Shown here one piece after another: positions 1 through 7,415 of a stretch of DNA of 64,000 nucleotides. Below the pieces are notes generated by a model. It did no database searches, was not told the DNA's origin, and saw nothing but the letters and a program-made list of their open reading frames with translations. Source of the stretch: Benzoatithermus sp963720725. GTDB taxonomy: Bacteria; Pseudomonadota; Alphaproteobacteria; Geminicoccales; Geminicoccaceae. The stretch covers positions 868,001-932,000 of the forward strand of contig CAVRGN010000003.1 in assembly GCA_963720725.1 (NCBI GenBank). The letters are read 5' to 3'. The first letter of the stretch is position 1. Each line of letters opens with the position of its first letter. Made by a program: the position numbers and the translations under genes.

Positions 1-275
1 GCCCCTGATCGACTTGCCCCCATCGACGCCGAGCCTCGAGGGCGGGTGATGATGGCCGAGGGATCTTGCATGCCCGGCGCCGATCCTTGCGGACCCGTAC
101 TGAATGCGCCCCGGATGCCGAGCTCCTGCCCGCGGCTATGACTCAGCCTTTACGCCGTAGCCGAGGCGGCGTGCATGGGCCAGCGCCGGGTATTTTCCAG
201 TGAGCGTGCCGCGTAGCGGGCGCACCTGGCCGGCATCGAGTTGCTGGAGCGACGGCTGATGAGCGAGGGCTCCTC
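1..275. other. No intact gene; probable gene debris at window edge
   Basis: No frame here has a credible start, length and codon pattern. On the minus strand about 44 codons are open (roughly 272 down to 141, ending in TAG), with a protein-like composition and the local motifs GTLTGKYP and RRLGYGV, but there is no start codon and I cannot assign a family. It may be the tail of a broken gene. It lies directly beside the chimeric frame at 276-914, so this end of the window looks rearranged. The stretch may also be the cut edge of a gene continuing to the left. Confidence 0.35.
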
Positions 276-914
276 ATGAAGCGGCGCCGCCTCCTAGCGG
301 CCGGCACTGCCGCGGCCGGACTGTCTCTTGCTCCTCGCGTGTGGGCGCGGGATGCCGAGCCTTTGCGGATCGGCGCGGTGCTGCCGATCGCCGGTTCGGC
401 CATCCCGACCTCGCGCGTCAACCTGCACGCCGTGGCCGAGGCGGCGCGCATGGGCCTGACGCTCGGCGAGGAGGACGGCAACAAGAACGGCGAGCTCATG
501 GGCGCGTCGATGGTGCTGACCATCGCCAACGCACCCGGGCCGGAGACGGCTGCGCGCGCCGCGCGGCGGCTGATCGCCCGAGACAAGGCGAGCGTGCTGG
601 TCGGCCCCGACGGCCGGGACCAATTTGCGCGGTCTCAGGTCAGCCTCCGGGAGCGGCACTGGGCGGCCGAGGTCGCCGGCCGCGGCGTGCTGCGCGAGGC
701 CGAGGCCTGCACCCGGGTCGGCATCATCGATCGGCGCCGCCTGGTCGCGCTGGGGACGCCGGATGAGCTCGGCCTCCACGCGTTCGGGCGGACCGACGTG
801 TCGCTCGAGGATGTCTTCGTCGAGCTGACCGGCGGCGGCCTGCGCGACACCGAGGCTTCGCCGCGCGACCGGATCCAGGCCTTCCGCAAGCAGGGCGGCG
901 AGCTCACGCGATGA
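276..914 (+). pseudogene. Chimeric remnant: periplasmic binding protein N-terminus joined to ABC ATPase C-terminus
   Basis: This 212-codon open frame reads as two unrelated gene pieces. Residues 1-25 form a Tat-like signal (MKRRRLLAAG, then a hydrophobic stretch). Residues about 28-116 match the first lobe of branched-chain amino-acid type binding proteins (LRIGAVLPIAG, LIARDKASVLVGP). From about residue 136 the sequence is the tail of a DrrA/CcmA-type ABC ATPase (REAEACTRVGIID, VALGTPDEL, SLEDVFVELTG). The ATPase Walker A, signature and Walker B motifs are absent, as is the second lobe of the binding protein. The ABC-2 permease that the ATPase should serve follows 22 bases later. A deletion or an assembly join is the simplest explanation, and a working product is unlikely. 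Confidence 0.7.
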
Positions 915-936
915 CCGTGGCCGGCGCGCGATCCCG

Positions 937-1806
937 ATGAGCGCGGCCGGGTGGCTCGACCTGCGGTTGGTGCGCGTGATGTGGTGGCGCGAGCTCGTCC
1001 GCTACCGTCGCGACCGAGCGCAGATCTTCGGCGCGGTTTCGCGGACCCTGCTGTGGCTGGTGATCCTCGGCTACGGGCTCGGTGCCACTCTGAAGGAGAT
1101 CGAGGGCTACAGCTATGCCCAGTACATCCTGCCCGGCGTCGTCACCCTCAACGTCCTGTTCGCCTCGCTGCAGTCGGCGATCGCCCTGGTCTGGGACCGG
1201 CAGGTCGGGCTGCTGCGCGAGGTGCTGGTCTCGCCGGCGCCGATGCTGTCCGTGGCGCTGGGCAAGATCTGCGGCGGGGCCACCGTCGCGGTGATCCAAG
1301 GCACGATCCCGCTTGCTCTGGCACCGATCATCGGCGTCCGGCTCGGACCGGTCGACCTGCTGCTCGCCTGGGCGATCATGTTCGCGATGGGCATCGCGAT
1401 CACGGCCATCGGGGTGATCCTCGCCTGCCGGATGAAGAGCTTCGAGGGCTTCGGCAGCATCTCCAACGGCGTGATCCAGCCGCTCTACTTCCTTTCGGGA
1501 GCGATCTTTCCGCTCAAGGGCATCATCGGTGGCGTCGGCTTTCTCGACATCCCGGACGCCTTGCGCACCGAGCTCCTCCGTTATGGCGTCTACGCTATCG
1601 GCGGCGGCTGGGTCGTCGAGCTGCCGACTTGGCTCAAGGTGCTCGTCTACGCCAACCCCGTCAGCTACATGCTCGACCTGCTACGGCTGGTCACGCTCGG
1701 CTTCAGCCAGCTTCCGATGGCCGCCAATCTTCTGGTGGTCCTGGCACTTCCGTCGCTCACGGTCCTACTCGCCGCCCGCGCGATGACGGCCTTGCGACGG
1801 GTTTGA
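937..1806 (+). CDS. ABC-2 type transporter permease (DrrB-like)
   Basis: The 289-residue protein has about six hydrophobic segments and the usual ABC-2 permease layout. The N-terminus is a cytoplasmic helix with RELVRYRRDRAQ, a middle segment carries QVGLLREVLVSP, and the last third has the conserved YANPVSYMLDLLR. Such permeases pair with a DrrA-type ATPase to export drugs, lipids or polysaccharides across the inner membrane. The expected upstream ATPase survives only as a C-terminal stub inside the preceding chimeric frame, so this permease is orphaned here. It may use an ATPase encoded elsewhere or be non-functional. The substrate cannot be told from sequence. Confidence 0.85.
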   Translation: MSAAGWLDLRLVRVMWWRELVRYRRDRAQIFGAVSRTLLWLVILGYGLGATLKEIEGYSYAQYILPGVVTLNVLFASLQSAIALVWDRQVGLLREVLVSPAPMLSVALGKICGGATVAVIQGTIPLALAPIIGVRLGPVDLLLAWAIMFAMGIAITAIGVILACRMKSFEGFGSISNGVIQPLYFLSGAIFPLKGIIGGVGFLDIPDALRTELLRYGVYAIGGGWVVELPTWLKVLVYANPVSYMLDLLRLVTLGFSQLPMAANLLVVLALPSLTVLLAARAMTALRRV

Positions 1807-1989
1807 ACCCCCCATTGATCACGGCCCGGCAAGCCAGGCAATCCGACCTCCTTGCGGCAGCGAAGGAAGGTAGCATCCGGTGTACGGTGACCAACGGGGG
1901 CTCGGTTCAGGCGGCTCTCGATCATTTCCCGCAGGAGACGGGCTCGCTCCAGCCTGCCTCCACCGGCCATTCAGCTCTGCCGTGGCCGA

Positions 1990-2853
1990 TCAGGCGGCCG
2001 TGTCGAGCCGATAGGTGCTGATCGCTGTGTCGCGCCATAGTCGGCGCAGCTCCTCGCCGCTGCAGCCCGAGGTGAGTTCGTCGAGGATGCTCACCCACGC
2101 GCCATAGTCGTGGGTCAGCTCCGAGACGGTCCAGTCGCTGCCGTACATCACCCGGTCGAAGCCGAAGCAGTCTAGGACATGCTCGACATAGGGGCGTACC
2201 TGCTCCTTGGTCCACCCTTCGTGATCGGCTTCAGTGATCACGCCGGAGAGCTTGCAGACGACGTTGGGCAGCTCGGCCAGTCGGCGGATCTGGTCCTTCC
2301 ACGGCTCGACCAGGCCGTCGCGGATGCCGGGCTTGCCGATATGGTCGAGCACGAAGGCGACCTCGGGGCAGCGCCGCGCCAGCTCGATCGCGAATACCAG
2401 CCCCCAATGCTTGACGCAGATGTCGAAGGTGAGCCTGCGAGCGGGCAGCAGGCGCAGCGCCGCGAGGAAGGCCGGCCGGAGGCAGAAGCTCTGGTCGGTT
2501 TCGGTCTCGATCAGCCGCCGGATCCCACGCAGGCAGGGATATTGCATCAGCCGGTCGAGGTCGGCCTCGACCGCAGGGCCTTTCTCCAAGGGTGCGTGGG
2601 CCACCATGCCGGCGAGCCGTGGGTCGGCGTCGGCCAGGGCCTGCACCCAGGCTGCCTCGGCGACATGCAGCCCGGAATCGACCGCGACCTCGGCGAACAC
2701 GATCCTATCCACCTGGACCTCGCCCCGGCAACGATCGAAGTCCGCGAGGTCGAAGCGCCGGTCGATCTTCGGCACCTTGGCGAGCCAGCCATAGCGAAGC
2801 CAGGCCGGATCGTAGAGATGCACGTGACTGTCGACGATCGCAAAGCTCGGCAT
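1990..2853 (-). CDS. Amidohydrolase family 2 protein (sugar-lactonase-like, COG3618 type)
   Basis: This 287-residue TIM-barrel metal hydrolase starts with FAIVDSHVHLYDP, where His10 and His12 are the expected metal ligands. It later shows DHIGKP and the YGSDWTV motif whose Asp is the usual catalytic/metal residue. Family members include L-fuconolactonase, L-rhamnonolactonase and related hydrolases of sugar lactones or aromatic lactones. It lies downstream of the di-heme protein and the copper-radical oxidase on the same strand, separated by 75 bases. Co-transcription is therefore plausible but not proven. The actual substrate is unknown. Confidence 0.8.
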   Translation of the reverse strand: MPSFAIVDSHVHLYDPAWLRYGWLAKVPKIDRRFDLADFDRCRGEVQVDRIVFAEVAVDSGLHVAEAAWVQALADADPRLAGMVAHAPLEKGPAVEADLDRLMQYPCLRGIRRLIETETDQSFCLRPAFLAALRLLPARRLTFDICVKHWGLVFAIELARRCPEVAFVLDHIGKPGIRDGLVEPWKDQIRRLAELPNVVCKLSGVITEADHEGWTKEQVRPYVEHVLDCFGFDRVMYGSDWTVSELTHDYGAWVSILDELTSGCSGEELRRLWRDTAISTYRLDTAA

Positions 2854-2928
2854 CGCCCGCTCCCTGGCCTTTTGCGCGCCATATGGGCCGGCGCCGCGGC
2901 CAGGGTCAATCGGGCATCGGGCGCAGGC

Positions 2929-4458
2929 TCACAGCGCGGACAGGAAGTTCACCAGGTCGAGGATCTCCTGCGAAGTGAACCCGATCTCGAACCGGCGGTC
3001 GTAGAACAGGACCACGTCCTTGAGGGTCGCGGCGCTGCCGTCGTGGAAGTAGGGCTCCCTTGCGGCCAGAGCCCGCAATTGCGGCACGGTGAACTTGCCG
3101 ATGTCGGCGCACTTGCCGGTGATCAGGGCGAGGCCCGGATCATTGGTCACGATCGGGCCGGGGCCGGAGAAGCCGGTCGCGGCGCCCGCGTGGCAGGTGA
3201 GCGTGAATTGCGGCAGAGTGGCTGCCGCGGGCAGCCCGCCGAACAGGACCGCGGTGCCGCCGACGCCGATGTTCATCTGCGGATTGGGCACGAAATCGGA
3301 CCCGGTGGCGAACACGCCGTGACAGGTGCTGCAGGTCGCCTCGTCCAGCGCGTCGCCGACGCCGGCCCGGTCACTGAAGCCGTCGACGCCGCTGATCGGA
3401 AAGAGGCGGCTGTTGAAGATCGTCTGGCCGCGGGCGATCGAGGCGCGGCGTCCCGATCTGGCCGCCCAGTTGCTGTATTCCTGAAACGCGAATCCGGACG
3501 CGGGGAAAGGCAATTGGGCGCTCAGCTTCACCGCGCCACCGGCAGCCCCGGCGCGGTCGAGCCGGCCGATCCGGCTATCGTACTGCTGGGCGGAGAAGAT
3601 CCCGGTCTCGAAGGCGACGATCTGCTTGATCTGGTCCGGCGTTGGATCTTGCAGGGCCTCGGCATGCCTACGGGTGGCGCCGATCGCCTGCTGTTCCAGG
3701 GAGGGCTCCCGACCGTCCCACATCAGGCTACCCGCCAGGATCTTGCCCCGGCCATTGCTACGGACCGTCTTGAAGTTCATCTGCGCGGCGCTCGGCGGGC
3801 GGCGATAGACCGAAACGAACCCGGACGAGAGGCCGTAGACGGGATCGTTGTTGCAGCCGGGGCGGTCCCGGTCGGGTGCGATCGCCAGGTCGAATTCGAC
3901 CGGCTTCGGCGCTCCGCCAGCGTCCTGGGGCGGCCAGGGCAGCGGCATGCGGATCGCGGCGTGGTTCAGGATCACCGAATAGGCCGCGCGCAAGGAAGTG
4001 CCCGACCGACGACCGACCGCGCTCGGGCAGTCGGCGCCGTCGACCGGGGCGAACAGGGGGTCCTTGCCCGCCGTCGCCCCGAACCGCATGCGGACGTTGC
4101 GCAGACTGATGCTCATGCCGCTGGGCGGCTGGTGGCAGGTGGCGCAGGACCGGCCATTGGTGCCGAGCGCCTGGAAGAAGGGATGCGTGGCGGTGACCAC
4201 GGCGCCGCGCGGCTGGTAGGCGCCGACCCTGCCGGTCGGGTCCCAGAAGGTCTCGAAAGCGGGAACCACCGCGGGCAGCCCGCCTCGGGCGTAGATGCGC
4301 GCGGTCGCCGTGTCCGCATCGGCGGCGGCCGCGGGTCCCGCCTGCGCTGCGGCGCCGACGGCCAGTCCGACGAAAATGGCCGCCAGCGTGCCGGCGCCGG
4401 GCGGACGGATGCGCCGCGCACCGGGGGCGCGTGAATAGCGGTCAGCGTTCTTGATCAT
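2929..4458 (-). CDS. Di-heme cytochrome c peroxidase-like protein, secreted
   Basis: The 509-residue protein begins with a basic N-terminus, a hydrophobic stretch (about residues 23-45) and an Ala-rich cleavage-like site, so it is probably periplasmic. Two CXXCH heme sites are visible, Cys105-His109 (CATCH) and Cys376-His380 (CSTCH), followed near the C-terminus by REPYFHDGSAATL, the conserved tail of the CcpA/MauG superfamily. It is longer than classical CcpA (about 320-350 residues), with an insertion between the hemes. The family reduces hydrogen peroxide or performs oxidative protein maturation. It follows the copper-radical oxidase by 92 bases on the same strand, and that enzyme class makes peroxide, so peroxide handling is a reasonable inference. 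Confidence 0.8.
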   Translation of the reverse strand: MIKNADRYSRAPGARRIRPPGAGTLAAIFVGLAVGAAAQAGPAAAADADTATARIYARGGLPAVVPAFETFWDPTGRVGAYQPRGAVVTATHPFFQALGTNGRSCATCHQPPSGMSISLRNVRMRFGATAGKDPLFAPVDGADCPSAVGRRSGTSLRAAYSVILNHAAIRMPLPWPPQDAGGAPKPVEFDLAIAPDRDRPGCNNDPVYGLSSGFVSVYRRPPSAAQMNFKTVRSNGRGKILAGSLMWDGREPSLEQQAIGATRRHAEALQDPTPDQIKQIVAFETGIFSAQQYDSRIGRLDRAGAAGGAVKLSAQLPFPASGFAFQEYSNWAARSGRRASIARGQTIFNSRLFPISGVDGFSDRAGVGDALDEATCSTCHGVFATGSDFVPNPQMNIGVGGTAVLFGGLPAAATLPQFTLTCHAGAATGFSGPGPIVTNDPGLALITGKCADIGKFTVPQLRALAAREPYFHDGSAATLKDVVLFYDRRFEIGFTSQEILDLVNFLSAL

Positions 4459-4550
4459 GTTCTTTCCGGCCTCAATCCGGCCGACCTCTGAGACGTTGAC
4501 GAGACCGCATATCCGCAGGCGTCCGGTTCGAAGCGGACTGCAGCATCATT

Positions 4551-6065
4551 CTATGCCGTAACCTGCAGCATGCGTCCAATCGAAGGTACGCCGGCATCGT
4601 TGATCGCGAACAGCAGATAGTGTCCTGGCACCAGTCGGTTGCGGTCGGATGGGAGGGTGGCGCGTACCCCGGTGCTCGACGTCGTGAAGGAGAGCCGGTT
4701 GATCCGCTGGTTCATGTTGAAGGTGTGGGTGACCGAGCCGATCCGCAGCAGGTTGACCGCGCGGATCGACGACTTGTCCGGGGTGACCACATCCACCACG
4801 CTGCCCAGGCTCGCGCTGGCGGGCACCGAGGTCACGTCGGGGCGCGCTCCCTTGAACAGGTAGGGCGGCGAGAAGATCTCGGCATTGGTGTTGCTCTTGC
4901 CGTTCTTGGGCGGGGGCGATCCGCCGCCGGTCCACAGCACGCGCCCATCCGGCAGGAGCAGGGCGGAGGAATGGTAGATCCGCGGATTGGTACCGCTGGC
5001 CAAGGTGGTCCAGCGCTCGGTCGCCGGATCCCACAGCTCCGCCGCCAGGATGGCTCCGGCGGCGTTGTTGAAGTCGCCGGAACTCGATCCACCCGTGACC
5101 AGGACGGTGCCGTCCGGCAGCAGCGTGCCATTGGCATGCCGGCGCGCATACGTCATCGAGTTGGTCCATCGCCATTGCGGATTGGCGACATTGAGATCCA
5201 GCAGTTCAGCCGTGTTGGTCGGTCCGGTGTTCGCCGCGCCGCCGCAGGTCATGAACTTTCCATCGTCGTACATCACCGCGACACCGTAGCCCCTCATCTT
5301 GCCCTTGCGCTTTGGCCCGGAAGACCACTTTCCGGTACCTGCATTGGCAGCGGTGTCGAGGAACATGGTGCTGGGCTCGGCACCGACCCGGATGACCCGT
5401 CCATCCGAGATGACGAAGATCTTGGGATAATTCTTCATACCCAGCAGTGCGCCGGTCAGGTTGTGCATGCCACTGCCGTCGGCGCGCCAGATCTGCGGCA
5501 GCGGGTTCGGCTGGCTGCTGCCGGAGATCGAGCCGCTCATCACCAGCGCGTCGCCGCTGGGCATGGTGACGATGCTGGGATACCATCTGCCGGCATTCAG
5601 GGTCTCAGTCTGCAACTTCCAGCTGTAGCTCGGCTGACAGTTGAATATGTTGATGTCTGAAGATCCATAGTAATTCTGCAGGATATGGCCTCCCATGACG
5701 ATTAATCTTCCGTCATGAAGATAAGTATGACCGCTACAGAACAGGTCGGTCTGCAGGCTCTCGACCAAGATTGAACTGCTCAGCGGGCTCTTGTCGGTCG
5801 GAATCTCGACGACGAACGACTTGTCATAATTTGCCTTCTTGCCAGTCTTGGGATTGCTCTCATTGCCGTAACTCAATATTTTGGCGGAGAGGTGCGTGGT
5901 GTTCGGCAACAGATGCAGGTGAATCGCCACGCAGGGCCAGCCATAGACGGGTGACCATGCGCCGACTGTGGCGGAGTCACCTCCGCCCCGCGCGATCCGC
6001 GGGATGACCACCGACGATAGAAGTGCTGCGCTCGAAGAATGCAACAACGTACGACGCGTCAACAT
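4551..6065 (-). CDS. Copper-radical oxidase, galactose oxidase/glyoxal oxidase-like (kelch plus DUF1929)
   Basis: The 504-residue protein has a Tat-like signal (TRRTLLHSS then a hydrophobic run) and repeated kelch blades of the form LPDGxVLxxGG. A C-terminal immunoglobulin-like domain follows. All active-site residues of fungal galactose oxidase have counterparts: Cys110 (FCSGH) and Tyr162 (RWYPS) for the Cys-Tyr cofactor, Tyr364-His365 (PRIYHS) and His447 (VTHTFN) for copper. The tryptophan that stacks on the cofactor in the fungal enzyme aligns by eye with Ile180. The family oxidises primary alcohols or aldehydes with O2, giving H2O2. The 5' third of the gene is AT-richer than its surroundings (25 of 60 bases G+C at 5641-5700), hinting at acquisition. 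The substrate is unknown. Confidence 0.87.
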   Translation of the reverse strand: MLTRRTLLHSSSAALLSSVVIPRIARGGGDSATVGAWSPVYGWPCVAIHLHLLPNTTHLSAKILSYGNESNPKTGKKANYDKSFVVEIPTDKSPLSSSILVESLQTDLFCSGHTYLHDGRLIVMGGHILQNYYGSSDINIFNCQPSYSWKLQTETLNAGRWYPSIVTMPSGDALVMSGSISGSSQPNPLPQIWRADGSGMHNLTGALLGMKNYPKIFVISDGRVIRVGAEPSTMFLDTAANAGTGKWSSGPKRKGKMRGYGVAVMYDDGKFMTCGGAANTGPTNTAELLDLNVANPQWRWTNSMTYARRHANGTLLPDGTVLVTGGSSSGDFNNAAGAILAAELWDPATERWTTLASGTNPRIYHSSALLLPDGRVLWTGGGSPPPKNGKSNTNAEIFSPPYLFKGARPDVTSVPASASLGSVVDVVTPDKSSIRAVNLLRIGSVTHTFNMNQRINRLSFTTSSTGVRATLPSDRNRLVPGHYLLFAINDAGVPSIGRMLQVTA

Positions 6066-6455
6066 CGCTGGATGCCTCGCCCAAATAATGGTTAACTATG
6101 GGGTTGTTTCGACTGACTACCGTCAGAAACTACTGATGAGTCTCATGCCGTTACCCACAGGATAAGTTTTCCGCCTCGATTGCAGTCTACTAGAAAAGAA
6201 TGACCTCGGTGTCATTGATATAAATCAATCGCACGAGAGTACGCCTTTATCTGGGAAGTTTATTAGCGGACGATAAAAATTAAACTAGAGATTGATCCGG
6301 TGATTACTGCAGGATGTCTAATGGAGGCCTGAATAGGCGCTAGCCGGCGAGCGGCCAGGCTACGGCTCGATGGTCCCGGCGACCTGGGCCTTGGCCGGTC
6401 CGCCCGTCGACCGCGCTTGCCGAAGGCACGCGGTGACGGCATAGTCCGGCCCGTC
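6066..6455. promoter_or_regulatory. Divergent AT-rich promoter region between the copper-radical oxidase and pyrB
   Basis: This 390-base gap has no credible gene. Bases 6181-6300 are only about 39% G+C, against about 70% in neighbouring coding DNA, as expected for a promoter region or foreign DNA. It must hold the promoters of both divergent genes and contains a perfect FNR/FixK-type palindrome (listed separately). An in-frame ATG at 6417 would extend pyrB by 13 residues, but the added residues are not typical of the family. Confidence 0.55.
6215..6228. promoter_or_regulatory. FNR/Anr/FixK-type operator, perfect TTGAT-N4-ATCAA
   Basis: The sequence TTGATATAAATCAA is an exact match to the FNR/FixK consensus, and the palindrome extends one base further on each side (6214-6229). 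Its centre is about 157 bases upstream of the copper-radical oxidase start and about 234 bases upstream of pyrB. Activation from -41.5 would place a start site near 6180 for the oxidase. FNR-family regulators in alphaproteobacteria control microaerobic and anaerobic genes. Which flank responds is inference. Confidence 0.6.
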
Positions 6456-7415
6456 ATGCAGACGGCGCCTTCCGACCTTGCGTTCCGGCACAAGCACCTG
6501 CTCGGCATCGAAGGTCTTCAGCCCTACGAGATCCACGATCTGCTGGAGCGGGCCGACGGATTCGTCGCCCTCAACCGTCAGGCCGACAAGAAGCGGCAGC
6601 TGCTCAAGGGCCTGACCCAGATCAACCTGTTCTTCGAGAGCAGCACCCGCACCCAGACCAGCTTCGAGCTCGCCGGCAAGCGCCTCGGGGCCGACGTGGT
6701 CAACATGTCGGTGGCGAGCTCGGCCATGAAGAAGGGCGAGACGCTGATCGACACGGCGATGACGCTGAACGCCATGCATCCCGACGTTCTGGTCGTGCGG
6801 CATCAGGACAGCGGGGCGGTGGCACTCCTGGCGCGCCACGTGCGCTGCGCCGTGATCAATGCCGGCGACGGCGCCCACGAGCATCCCACCCAGGCCCTGC
6901 TCGACGCGCTCACCATCCGGCGCCGCAAGGGGCGGATCGAGGGTCTGACCGTGGCGATCTGCGGGGACATCCTGCACAGCCGGGTTGCGCGGTCGAACAT
7001 CATTCTACTGACCGCCATGGGCGCCCAGGTACGGGTCGTTGCCCCGATCACGCTGCTGCCGGCGGGCGTCGCGAGCTTCGGCGTCGCCGTGCATACGGAC
7101 ATGCAGCGTGGCTTGGAGGACGTGGACATCGTCATGATGCTGCGCTTGCAGACCGAGCGCATGCAGGGCAGCTTCGTGCCTTCGGTCGCCGAGTATTTCC
7201 ACTTTTACGGCCTGACCTACGACAAGCTGCGCGCGGCGAAGCCCGACGCGTTGATCATGCATCCCGGCCCGATGAACCGTGGCGTCGAGATCGACGGCGT
7301 GGTCGCCGACGACATCGACCGCAGCGCCATCCTCGATCAGGTCGAGATGGGCGTGGCGGTGCGCATGGCCGTTCTCGACGTTCTCACCCGCGACCGCCGC
7401 GGACCCGCCGCGTGA
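6456..7415 (+). CDS. pyrB: Aspartate carbamoyltransferase catalytic subunit
   Basis: The enzyme condenses carbamoyl phosphate with aspartate to N-carbamoyl-aspartate in de novo pyrimidine synthesis. The 319-residue protein shows the carbamoyl-phosphate loop FFESSTRTQTSFE, a Lys in MKKGETLID, HPTQALLD and the C-terminal HPGPMNRGVEI. I chose ATG at 6456 (MQTAPSDLAF), close to the usual start; the frame stays open upstream to 6417. It overlaps the following pyrC-like gene by four bases (GTGA), so the two are translationally coupled. This is the order in which ATCase and a dihydroorotase-like partner form a holoenzyme in pseudomonads and relatives. Confidence 0.95.
   Translation: MQTAPSDLAFRHKHLLGIEGLQPYEIHDLLERADGFVALNRQADKKRQLLKGLTQINLFFESSTRTQTSFELAGKRLGADVVNMSVASSAMKKGETLIDTAMTLNAMHPDVLVVRHQDSGAVALLARHVRCAVINAGDGAHEHPTQALLDALTIRRRKGRIEGLTVAICGDILHSRVARSNIILLTAMGAQVRVVAPITLLPAGVASFGVAVHTDMQRGLEDVDIVMMLRLQTERMQGSFVPSVAEYFHFYGLTYDKLRAAKPDALIMHPGPMNRGVEIDGVVADDIDRSAILDQVEMGVAVRMAVLDVLTRDRRGPAA

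Noticed and set aside
2179..4434. Very long plus-strand open frame (751 codons) opposite the amidohydrolase and di-heme genes
   Set aside because: It is rich in Gln, Arg, Gly and Asp with no domain, and it mirrors the real minus-strand genes. Long antisense frames are common in DNA this GC-rich.
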